Positions 17,171-24,562 of a DNA stretch of 64,000 nucleotides are shown here, in pieces. The notes below the pieces were generated by a model, which saw only the letters and a program-made list of their open reading frames with translations, did no database searches and was not told the origin of the DNA. This DNA is from Mycolicibacterium thermoresistibile. GTDB lineage: Bacteria; Actinomycetota; Actinomycetes; Mycobacteriales; Mycobacteriaceae. The stretch's first letter is position 1, and each line of letters begins with the position of its first letter. Position numbers and translations under genes: made by a program. The DNA lies in the NCBI RefSeq assembly GCF_900187065.1, contig NZ_LT906483.1, positions 744,001-808,000 on the forward strand, in the 5' to 3' direction.

Positions 17171-17771
17171 ACAGAAAGACCTGGCGCTTCACGGTCTGAC
17201 CCTGCGGCAGCTCGCCAACGCCGAGCAGCTCGCCGACATTCTCGACATGGACAGCGCCGAGGTGGAGAAACACCTGCTGCAGGCCGTCGGCGACGGGAAA
17301 GTCGTTGCTGCCAAGGGGAACTTCATGATCTCGCCGCAGGGGCGGGACTACCTGGACATCCTCTATCCGACGGCGTTCGAGGAGCAGCGGGCCAACTCCG
17401 AGCTGGTCGAGACGCTGGCGAATTTCGAGAAGGGCATCAACAAGAAGATGCTCGCCGTGATGACGTCGTGGCAGACGGTGACCGTCGACGGCGCCCAGCA
17501 GCCCAACGACCATTCTGATCCCGACTACGACGCGAAGGTCATCGACCAGCTGGCCAACGTGCACGACCGGGTCACCACCCTGCTCGCGCCGTTCGCCGAC
17601 GCGGATCCGCTGACCAAGCGGTTCCTGTTCCGTCTGGACGCGGCGCTGGCCCGTGTCGACCAGGGCGACCACGAATACGTCAGCAACGTCCGCCTCGACA
17701 GCTATCACACCGTCTGGTACCAGATGCACGAGCACCTGCTCCGCATGATGGGGGAGGAGCGCGACGAATGA
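17163..17771 (+). CDS. Small winged-helix-like protein of the phosphotransferase locus
   Basis: A 202-residue protein that overlaps both neighbours (ligase and dikinase-like gene) by a few bases. Residues about 10-70 look like a winged helix (LTLRQLANAEQLADILDMDS, then LLQAVGDGKVVAAKGNFMISPQGRDYL). The rest is helical and contains no known catalytic motif. It could be a regulator or, since its gene is embedded tightly before the ATP-grasp subunit, a regulatory or scaffolding subunit of the enzyme complex. I do not recognise the family. Confidence 0.6.
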   Translation: MLEQKDLALHGLTLRQLANAEQLADILDMDSAEVEKHLLQAVGDGKVVAAKGNFMISPQGRDYLDILYPTAFEEQRANSELVETLANFEKGINKKMLAVMTSWQTVTVDGAQQPNDHSDPDYDAKVIDQLANVHDRVTTLLAPFADADPLTKRFLFRLDAALARVDQGDHEYVSNVRLDSYHTVWYQMHEHLLRMMGEERDE

Positions 17772-19516
17772 CCGCGCAACTGACCGAACCCGCGGTGCTG
17801 CGGATCACCGACCTGGAGACCGAGCCGTCACGGGAACTGGTGGGCGGCAAGGCGTTGAGCCTGTGGCGGATGAGCCGCCTGGGCCTGCGGGTGCCGCCGG
17901 CGGTGGTGATCACCACCAGGTCGTGTGCCGAGTACTTCAGCCGCGGCCGCACGTTGTCCGATGAGCTGTTCGAGGAGATCGTCTCCGGCATCGGCTATCT
18001 CGAGGAGAAGACCGGCCGCAGGCTGGGCGCGTCGGACAAGCCGCTGTTCGTGTCGGTGCGCTCGGGTGCGGCGGTGTCGATGCCCGGGATGATGGACACC
18101 ATCCTGAACCTCGGGATCAACGAGACCACCGAGGCCGCGCTGGCGGCCGAATCGGGCAATCCGCAGTTCGCCGCGGATGTGCGCCGGCGGTTCAGCGCCC
18201 TGTACGGGAAGCTGGTCGCCGGATGCCTGGAGGATCTGGAGGACCTGCCGGACACCGCGGCGGTGCTGCAGGCGATCAGCGAGGAGACCGGTTCCGCGGT
18301 CCCCGACGATCCCTACGAGGCGCTGCGCGGCGCCGTCTGCGCGGTGTTCGACTCCAGCCAGTCCCGGCGGGCCAAGGCGTACCGGGCCCACTACGGCATC
18401 CCCGATGACATCGGGACCGCCGTGACGATCCAGGCGATGGTGTTCGGCAACCTCGACGACGACTCCGGCACCGGTGTGGTGTTCACCCGGAACCCGTTGA
18501 CCGGCAGCCGCGAACCCTACGGCGAGTACCTGCCGCGCGGGCAGGGCGAGGACGTGGTGTCGGGCCGGGTCACCCCCCGCCCGCTGTCCTGGCTCGCCGA
18601 GAACCGCCCCGAACTGCACGCCGAGCTGGTGTCCGCGGCCGAGCTGCTCGACCGTGAGGGCCGCGACGCCCAAGACATCGAGTTCACCGTGCAGCACGGC
18701 ACGCTGTACCTGCTGCAGTCGCGGGCGGCGAAGCGGACCGCGCAGGCGGCGGTGCGGATCGCCACCGCAATGGTCGAGGAGGGATCGATCGACCCTGCCA
18801 CCGCGTGCAGCCGGGTGACCGCCGAGCAGGTGCGTCACCTGCTGCGGCCGGCGATCGACCCCGACCGGATCGGAGACGCCGAGCCGATCGTGACCGGCAC
18901 CTCGGCCAGCCCCGGCTACGCGGTCGGCATCGCGGTCGGCACCGCCGAGGAGGCACAGGCGAAACCGGGTTCGATCCTGGTCCGCGAGGCGACCAGCCCG
19001 GAAGACGTGCACGGCATGATCGCCGCCGCGGCCGTCGTCACCGAGAAGGGCGGCTCGACCTCACACGCCGCGGTGGTCAGCCGGGCTCTGGACACCCCAT
19101 GCGTGGTCGGCTGCGGCGAGGGCACGTCGAGCGCCCTGGTCGGCAAGCTGGTGACGGTGGACGCGACCGGCGGCCGGATCTATCCTGGCGAGATTCCCGG
19201 CCGCGCCACCACGGTCGACGACGACGAGGATCTGGCCACGCTGTTGCGGTGGGCGCGGGACCTGGCGCCGATCCGGGTGGTACCCACCGCCGACGAGGTC
19301 GACGGCCCGGTCTTCGACGCGGATCAGGCCCTCATCGAATCCGGTGAGGAGCTGCCGACGATCCCGAACGGCACCCACGCGGTCTCCGGCGCCTACTTCG
19401 ACACCGACGAAGGGGTGCAGGCCGCGCTGGACGCCGGGGTGTCGGTGATCGTCAGCACCAACCCGCTGCCGGTGTTGCTCGCCGCAATCGCGTACCGAAA
19501 GGACAGTGATGACTAG
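17768..19516 (+). CDS. Dikinase-like ATP-grasp + phosphohistidine protein lacking the PEP/pyruvate barrel
   Basis: A 582-residue protein homologous to the first two domains of pyruvate phosphate dikinase. The ATP-grasp part (about 1-360) contains GGKALSLWRM, SVRSGAAVSMPGMMDTILNLG, GTGVVFTRNPLTG and YLLQSRAAKRT. The mobile domain (about 385-480) contains EKGGSTSHAAVVSR with the phospho-acceptor His433. A ~95-residue tail follows. The C-terminal TIM barrel that binds pyruvate/PEP (a further ~350 residues in full-length enzymes) is absent. It is therefore a phosphohistidine generator whose acceptor lies elsewhere, very probably the mobile and substrate modules in this locus. Truncated ppdK-like genes are known in mycobacteria, so the truncation by itself is not unique. 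ATG at 17768 overlaps the upstream stop. Confidence 0.85.
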   Translation: MTAQLTEPAVLRITDLETEPSRELVGGKALSLWRMSRLGLRVPPAVVITTRSCAEYFSRGRTLSDELFEEIVSGIGYLEEKTGRRLGASDKPLFVSVRSGAAVSMPGMMDTILNLGINETTEAALAAESGNPQFAADVRRRFSALYGKLVAGCLEDLEDLPDTAAVLQAISEETGSAVPDDPYEALRGAVCAVFDSSQSRRAKAYRAHYGIPDDIGTAVTIQAMVFGNLDDDSGTGVVFTRNPLTGSREPYGEYLPRGQGEDVVSGRVTPRPLSWLAENRPELHAELVSAAELLDREGRDAQDIEFTVQHGTLYLLQSRAAKRTAQAAVRIATAMVEEGSIDPATACSRVTAEQVRHLLRPAIDPDRIGDAEPIVTGTSASPGYAVGIAVGTAEEAQAKPGSILVREATSPEDVHGMIAAAAVVTEKGGSTSHAAVVSRALDTPCVVGCGEGTSSALVGKLVTVDATGGRIYPGEIPGRATTVDDDEDLATLLRWARDLAPIRVVPTADEVDGPVFDADQALIESGEELPTIPNGTHAVSGAYFDTDEGVQAALDAGVSVIVSTNPLPVLLAAIAYRKDSDD

Positions 19517-20054
19517 CAATCCGGGCTCGGAGCCGACCGCGGGCGATCTGCGGATCGGAACCGAGGAGATCAGCGAGATCCTGCGGGCTTTCGAGGCATC
19601 CGACTGGACCGGCATGCATCTGCGGATCGGCGGGGTGACGGTGTCGGTGGGCAAGGACGCCCCACCGCCGGAGCCCCGGCCGACCGCATCGGCCGCGGCG
19701 GCGGACACCCCATCGGCTCCGGCAGCCGCCGCCGTGACCGCTCCGTCGGCGCCCCAACCGGCCGCGCCAGCCGCGTCGCCGGCGGCGGACGAGGTGGTGG
19801 ACGAGACCGGCCTGGTAGCGGTGACCGCGCCGACGGTCGGCACCTTCTGGGTCGCGCCGGCCCCCGGCTCGCCGCCGTTCGTCGAGGTCGGATCCAGGGT
19901 GGCGGCGGGTGACCAGCTCGCGATCGTCGAGGTGATGAAGCTGATGAACCCCGTCATCACCGAGATCGGCGGCGAAGTGGTCGCCGTCCGTGCCCGCAAC
20001 GCCGATCTGGTCGAGTTCGGCCAGACGCTGTTCCTGATCCGCCCCGATGACTAG
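19509..20054 (+). CDS. Biotin carboxyl carrier protein (AccB-like)
   Basis: A 181-residue BCCP. An AccB-like N-terminal segment (ISEILRAFEASDW, about 20-50) is followed by an Ala/Pro-rich flexible linker (about 52-95) and a C-terminal biotinyl domain. The biotin site reads EVMKLMN with Lys144; the usual EAMKM has Val instead of Ala here. The ATG at 19509 lies 6 nt after AAAGGA. A GTG three bases earlier is possible. It overlaps the dikinase stop through the string GATGACTAGC, which recurs at the junction with the next gene. It carries CO2 from the biotin carboxylase to the carboxyltransferase. Confidence 0.88.
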   Translation: MTSNPGSEPTAGDLRIGTEEISEILRAFEASDWTGMHLRIGGVTVSVGKDAPPPEPRPTASAAAADTPSAPAAAAVTAPSAPQPAAPAASPAADEVVDETGLVAVTAPTVGTFWVAPAPGSPPFVEVGSRVAAGDQLAIVEVMKLMNPVITEIGGEVVAVRARNADLVEFGQTLFLIRPDD

Positions 20055-21477
20055 CGCAGCGGTGGCGGCGACAGACGCGGCAAACAGGATTCCGGTCGCC
20101 GCCCGGATACGCAGGGTGCTGGTCGCCAACCGGGGTGAGATCGCGCTCCGGGTGGTGCGGGCCGCCCGGGCCATCGGCCTGGAGACCGTGGTGGTCACCT
20201 CGGACGCCGACCGGGACCAGCTGGCCGCACAGCTCGCCGACCGGGCCGTCTGCATCGGCGGTGCCAGCGCGGCAACGAGTTACCTCAACATCGATGCCGT
20301 GCTGGCGGCCGCCGTGGGAACCGGGTGCGATGCCGTTCATCCGGGTTACGGATTCCTCTCCGAGAACCCGGAGTTCGCCCGTCGCTGCGAGGAGGAGGGC
20401 CTGATCTTCATCGGCCCCGATCCCCGGATCGTCGCGGCGACCGGCGACAAGGCCGCCGCCCGCGACATCGCCGCCAACGCCGGCGTCCCGGTCCTGACCG
20501 GGTCCAGCATCACCGAAAGCCCCGAGGCCGCGGTGGCCGCGGCCGGCGAGGTCGGTTTCCCGGTGTTGATCAAGGCGGTGGCCGGGGGCGGGGGTCGCGG
20601 CATGTCCGTGGTCGCCGATGAGGCGGAGCTGCGGCGGCGGTTGCCCACCGCGATCGCGGAGGCCACCGCGGCGTTCGGCGACGGCCGAATCTATCTGGAG
20701 CGGTTCATCGCCCGCGCCCGGCACATCGAGGTACAGGTGATCGGCGACAAGCACGGATCGGTCGTGCACGTCGGCGAACGCGACTGCAGTGCCCAGCGGC
20801 GTCATCAGAAGGTGCTCGAGGAGGGGCCCGCGCCGGGACTCTCCGATACCACCCGGGCCGGCATCCATGCGGCGGCTGTCCGTTTCGCACAGGCCATTCA
20901 GCTCGACAGCGCCGGCACCGTCGAGTTCATCTACGACTCGGACACCGGCGAGTTCGCGTTCCTGGAGTTCAACGCCCGCATCCAGGTGGAACACCCGGTG
21001 TCGGAGATGATCTCCGGGATCGACCTGGTGGCCGAACAGATCCGGGTGGCCGCCGGGCTGCCGCTGTCGTTCGGGCAGAACGACGTCCAGCTGTCCGGGC
21101 ATGCCATCGAAGCGCGGATCATGGCGGAATCACCCGAACGGGGATTCGCCCCCGCGCCCGGCACCGTCACCGTCTGGCAGCCACCGTCGGGCATCGGGAT
21201 CCGGGTGGACTCGCACTGTCGCCCCGGCACGGTGATCAGCCCGTACTACGACTCGATGATCGCGAAGGTGATCGCCCACGCGCCGACCCGCGATCAGGCC
21301 ATCGACCGGTTACTCGCCGCCTTGACGGAGCTGCGCGTCGAGGGTGTGTCGACGACCATCCCGTTCAACCGTTTTCTGCTGCAGGGCCGGCAGTTTCGCG
21401 ATGGCCGGATGACCACCAGGTGGATCGACGACGAGGGCATCGACGAATTTCGACAAAACTTCAAGGAGGCGACGTGA
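20047..21477 (+). CDS. Biotin carboxylase subunit (AccC-like)
   Basis: A 476-residue ATP-grasp biotin carboxylase that makes carboxybiotin from bicarbonate and ATP. The N-terminal RRVLVANRGEIALRVVRAAR is diagnostic. The glycine-rich AVAGGGGRGM loop, HIEVQVIGDKHG, RDCSAQRRHQKV and EFNARIQVEHPVSEM carry the ATP, Mg and catalytic residues, and the C-terminal subdomain has PYYDSMIAKVI. Length and motif order are normal. It starts within the BCCP stop codon (ATGACTAG) and ends overlapping the carboxyltransferase start. Together the three genes form a complete split carboxylase like AccB/AccC plus a pyruvate-carboxylase-type transferase, but not an acyl-CoA carboxylase, since no AccD-type gene is present. 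Confidence 0.92.
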   Translation: MTSAAVAATDAANRIPVAARIRRVLVANRGEIALRVVRAARAIGLETVVVTSDADRDQLAAQLADRAVCIGGASAATSYLNIDAVLAAAVGTGCDAVHPGYGFLSENPEFARRCEEEGLIFIGPDPRIVAATGDKAAARDIAANAGVPVLTGSSITESPEAAVAAAGEVGFPVLIKAVAGGGGRGMSVVADEAELRRRLPTAIAEATAAFGDGRIYLERFIARARHIEVQVIGDKHGSVVHVGERDCSAQRRHQKVLEEGPAPGLSDTTRAGIHAAAVRFAQAIQLDSAGTVEFIYDSDTGEFAFLEFNARIQVEHPVSEMISGIDLVAEQIRVAAGLPLSFGQNDVQLSGHAIEARIMAESPERGFAPAPGTVTVWQPPSGIGIRVDSHCRPGTVISPYYDSMIAKVIAHAPTRDQAIDRLLAALTELRVEGVSTTIPFNRFLLQGRQFRDGRMTTRWIDDEGIDEFRQNFKEAT

Positions 21478-22973
21478 CCAGCTATCTCGACTGCGCCGAC
21501 CGGGCCGTCGGCGGCCGGCGGACGATTCAGATCATCGACCAGACCCTGCGCGACGGCCCCCAGAGCTGGTGGGGGATGCGCATGCGCAAGTCGATGGGCC
21601 TGCCGATCGCGGGCGAACTGGACCGCACCGGGTTCAACGCCATCGACCTCGTCGGCAGCTCGATCTTCGAGGTCCTGGTCCGGCACTGCAAGGAAGACCC
21701 CTGGGATCAGCTGATCTCACTGTCCAAGGCGATGCCCAGGACCCGGGTGCGAGCCGGTACCCGGAGCAACGGCATCGTGACATTCGGCCTGACCGCGGAC
21801 AGCGTGATGGACCTGTGGGTGCAGAGGCTGTGCGCCCACGGGATCGGCAGCTTCTGGATCTACGACGGCTTGTTCAACATCGACAAGATCGGCCGACTGG
21901 TCAAGGTCGCGCAGGCCCACGGCGCCGAGGCTGTGCCGTGCATCCTGTTCGCCGACAGCCCGTATCACACCGACGAGTACTACGCGCAGAAGACCCGCGA
22001 ACTGGTCGCCCTCGGCGCGGACGGCATCGAACTGGAGGACGCGGCCGGTCTGCTCACGCCGGAGCGCACCCGGAGCCTCATCGGCGCCATCAAGAAGGAG
22101 GCCGGCGACCTCCCGGTCGAGGCGCACTTCCACTCCAACAACGCGCTGTCGCCGCTGAACTATCTGGAGGCCGTGCTCGCCGGGGCCGACCGCGTCCACA
22201 CCGCGAGCCGTCCACTCGCGGCCGGGGTGTCGCTGCCGTCGACGGAGAACACCGTCGCGAACCTGCGGTACGCCGGATTCGATGTGGAGATCGATGATTC
22301 GCGGCTCGAGGTCGTCGAACAGCACCTGTTGAACGTGGCGAAGATCGAGGAACTCCCGGTCGGCCGGCCGGCCGAGTTCTCGCTGTACCAGTACCGCCAC
22401 CAACTGCCCGGCGGGATGGCGGGAACCTTCAAGAACCAGCTGAAGGACCGCGGCATGGAGCACCGCTTCGAGGAGGTGCTCGACGAGATGGCACTGATCC
22501 GCCGCGAGCTGGGTTACCCGGTGATGGCCACGCCGTTCTCGCAGCTCGTCGGCACCCAGGCGGTCCTCAACGTGGTGACTGGCGACCGCTACTCGGTGGT
22601 GCCGGACGAGGTGCTGTTGTATGTCAACGGTTTCTACGGTGAACCGGTGGCGCCGCTGGACCAGGACGTCCTCGACAAGATCATGGACAGCCCCAAGGCG
22701 AAGACCTATGCCGAGTGGGAGCCGCCCCAGCCCGAACTCGACGAGCTGCGGGCCAAGTTCGGCAAGGACATCTCCGATGACGAGCTGATCCTGCGCCTGC
22801 TGGTTCCCGAGCACGACATCGAGGTCATGCGGGCCACCCCGCCGCGCACCATCGACTACGGGCTGACCAGTAGGGAATTGGCCAACATCCGGAAACTGAT
22901 CTCCACCTCGGTCGGGGCCTACCTGCATGTGGAGTCGGGCGGATTCGAACTGACGCTGCACGGAGATCACTGA
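21474..22973 (+). CDS. Pyruvate-carboxylase-type carboxyltransferase with altered active site
   Basis: A 499-residue TIM-barrel carboxyltransferase of the HMG-CoA lyase/pyruvate carboxylase family. The barrel starts with IIDQTLRDGPQS (metal ligand Asp22 and the conserved Gln) and includes RHCKEDPWDQL as in pyruvate carboxylase. His218 and His220 (EAHFHSN) match the metal-binding HTH of relatives. The normally carbamylated lysine of the KDMAGLL motif is Glu188 here (LEDAAGLLTP). The pyruvate-binding RGANAVGY segment is replaced by RAGTRSNG. The biotin-site threonine is kept (MATPFSQ). It should transfer CO2 from biotin to an enolate, but probably not to pyruvate. GTG at 21474 with AAGGAGG upstream. 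Confidence 0.85.
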   Translation: MTSYLDCADRAVGGRRTIQIIDQTLRDGPQSWWGMRMRKSMGLPIAGELDRTGFNAIDLVGSSIFEVLVRHCKEDPWDQLISLSKAMPRTRVRAGTRSNGIVTFGLTADSVMDLWVQRLCAHGIGSFWIYDGLFNIDKIGRLVKVAQAHGAEAVPCILFADSPYHTDEYYAQKTRELVALGADGIELEDAAGLLTPERTRSLIGAIKKEAGDLPVEAHFHSNNALSPLNYLEAVLAGADRVHTASRPLAAGVSLPSTENTVANLRYAGFDVEIDDSRLEVVEQHLLNVAKIEELPVGRPAEFSLYQYRHQLPGGMAGTFKNQLKDRGMEHRFEEVLDEMALIRRELGYPVMATPFSQLVGTQAVLNVVTGDRYSVVPDEVLLYVNGFYGEPVAPLDQDVLDKIMDSPKAKTYAEWEPPQPELDELRAKFGKDISDDELILRLLVPEHDIEVMRATPPRTIDYGLTSRELANIRKLISTSVGAYLHVESGGFELTLHGDH

Positions 22974-23413
22974 TGACGACCACGGTGAAGAAATCAGAGC
23001 TGACCGACCGTCCGAACAAGCGTCGGGCGGGTGCCGCCGCGGGCGGGCTCCCGGTTGCCGAATCCCGGCCCCGGGTCGTCGACGGTCTGCTGCGCGGGGC
23101 CCGCTGCATCCGCTGCCAGCTTGCCGTCTCACAACCGGACATTCCCTGGTGCCCAGCCTGTTTCGGTGCGATCGAGCCGTGCGGGTTCCGGCCGGTGGGC
23201 ACCGTGTGGGCGGCGACGACGATCCGCATCCCGGTGGGCCGGTGGTCGGCGCCGTTCGGGCTGGCCTACGTCGACGTCGACGACGGGCCCCGGGTGCTGG
23301 TCCATGTGCCGCCGGCGCCGAATCTTCCCGCCGCGAAGACCCGCATCACCTTCACCATGGATGACGGCGGTGACCTCGTGGCGACCGAACCGGACAGTGA
23401 GAGCGGGGAATGA
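22973..23413 (+). CDS. DUF35 zinc-ribbon/OB-fold protein, thiolase partner
   Basis: A 146-residue protein. The zinc-ribbon cysteines are in CIRCQLAVSQ and WCPACFG, followed by an OB-fold (GTVWAATTIRIP). Such proteins form complexes with SCP2-type thiolases, aldolases or HMG-CoA synthases and help channel acyl-CoA. It overlaps the carboxyltransferase stop (TGATG) and the thiolase start (ATGA), which supports a complex with the latter. Confidence 0.82.
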   Translation: MTTTVKKSELTDRPNKRRAGAAAGGLPVAESRPRVVDGLLRGARCIRCQLAVSQPDIPWCPACFGAIEPCGFRPVGTVWAATTIRIPVGRWSAPFGLAYVDVDDGPRVLVHVPPAPNLPAAKTRITFTMDDGGDLVATEPDSESGE

Positions 23414-24546
23414 CCATGGAAGTCGCGATTTGGGGCGTCGGCACATCGGATTTCGGCGTCTTCCCGGACCGCCGGGTGGAGAGCCTCGCCTGGGCAGCGA
23501 TCGCCGAGGCCATCGCCGATGCAGAGATCCGGCCCGACGACATCGAGGCGATCATCTTCGGGTCGGTGTTCGGGCCGCCCGGGGTGGCGACCCGGGTCCA
23601 GCGCGGGCTCGGGATGCGGGCCGTGCCGGTGTGGACCATCGAGAACGCCTGTGCGAGCGGCACGACGGCTTACCACGAGGCGGTCCAGGCGGTGCGGCAG
23701 GGCCGGTTCGAGTGTGTGCTGGTGGTCGGGGTCGAGCAGATGTCGACACTGTTCACCGGGGCGATCGTGCCGGAGGCCACCGATCCGGAGGGTGCGACCG
23801 GGCTTCCCCTGCCGGGCCTGTATGCGCTCACCGCGGCTCGCTACATGGACGAGCACGGTCTGACCCCCGAGCAGCTGGCGGCCGTGGCGGTGAAGAACAA
23901 GACCAACGGTATGGACAATCCGCGGGCCCACCTCCGCGGTGAGGTGCCGACCATCGAGTCGGTGCTGGCGTCGCGGCCGATCGCGGACCCGTTGACGCTG
24001 CTGCAATGCTGCCCGACCACCGATGGTTCCGGCGCGGTGGTCGTCGGCAGCGGCCGCCGCAACTCCCGCGACGTCCTGGTCGAGTCGTCGGCGCTGGTGT
24101 CGGGCCGCCCGTGGGATCAGCGGTCCGACGAGGTGTGGGGCTTCGCCTGTGTGCGGCGCGCGGCGGAGCAGGCGCTCGCGCAGGCGGGACGGAAGATCAC
24201 CGAGATGGACGTGCTCGAGGTGCACGACGCGTTCACGATCGGGGAGATCACCACATTGGAGGCGCTCGGGATGACCGAGGTCGGCCGGGGCGGTGAGCTG
24301 GCCGCGTCGGGCTACACCCAACGCGATGGCCGGCAACCGGTCAACCCGAGCGGCGGACTGCTGTCCCGTGGCCATCCGCTCGGAGCCACCGGCACCGCGC
24401 AGCTCGCCGAGATCGTGTGGCAGCTGCGCGGCGACGCCGGGCCGCGCCAGGTGGACCGGCACCGGGTGGGCATGGTCGAGACGATGGGTGGCGGCGCGGC
24501 GGGGATGGACGGCAACGCCTGTGTCGTCACGATCCTGTCGACGTGA
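23410..24546 (+). CDS. SCP2-type thiolase / lipid-transfer-protein family acyltransferase
   Basis: A 378-residue thiolase-superfamily enzyme of the lipid-transfer (Ltp/SCP2) type. The nucleophile Cys is in IENACASGTTAY, the basic His in EVHDAFTIGE, and the final GHPLGATG loop is intact, so it should carry out a full thiolytic or condensing reaction rather than the Cys-less retro-aldol reaction of Ltp2. Coupled to the DUF35 protein. In the proposed pathway it cleaves the beta-ketoacyl-CoA that arises after carboxylation and CoA ligation; this is inference. Confidence 0.85.
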   Translation: MTMEVAIWGVGTSDFGVFPDRRVESLAWAAIAEAIADAEIRPDDIEAIIFGSVFGPPGVATRVQRGLGMRAVPVWTIENACASGTTAYHEAVQAVRQGRFECVLVVGVEQMSTLFTGAIVPEATDPEGATGLPLPGLYALTAARYMDEHGLTPEQLAAVAVKNKTNGMDNPRAHLRGEVPTIESVLASRPIADPLTLLQCCPTTDGSGAVVVGSGRRNSRDVLVESSALVSGRPWDQRSDEVWGFACVRRAAEQALAQAGRKITEMDVLEVHDAFTIGEITTLEALGMTEVGRGGELAASGYTQRDGRQPVNPSGGLLSRGHPLGATGTAQLAEIVWQLRGDAGPRQVDRHRVGMVETMGGGAAGMDGNACVVTILST

Positions 24547-24562
24547 GTCCGGGCCCGGCCAG

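Noticed and set aside
17163..17771. Possible CBS-domain subunit as in phenylphosphate synthase
   Set aside because: No CBS-type repeats are visible; the N-terminus looks like a winged helix instead.
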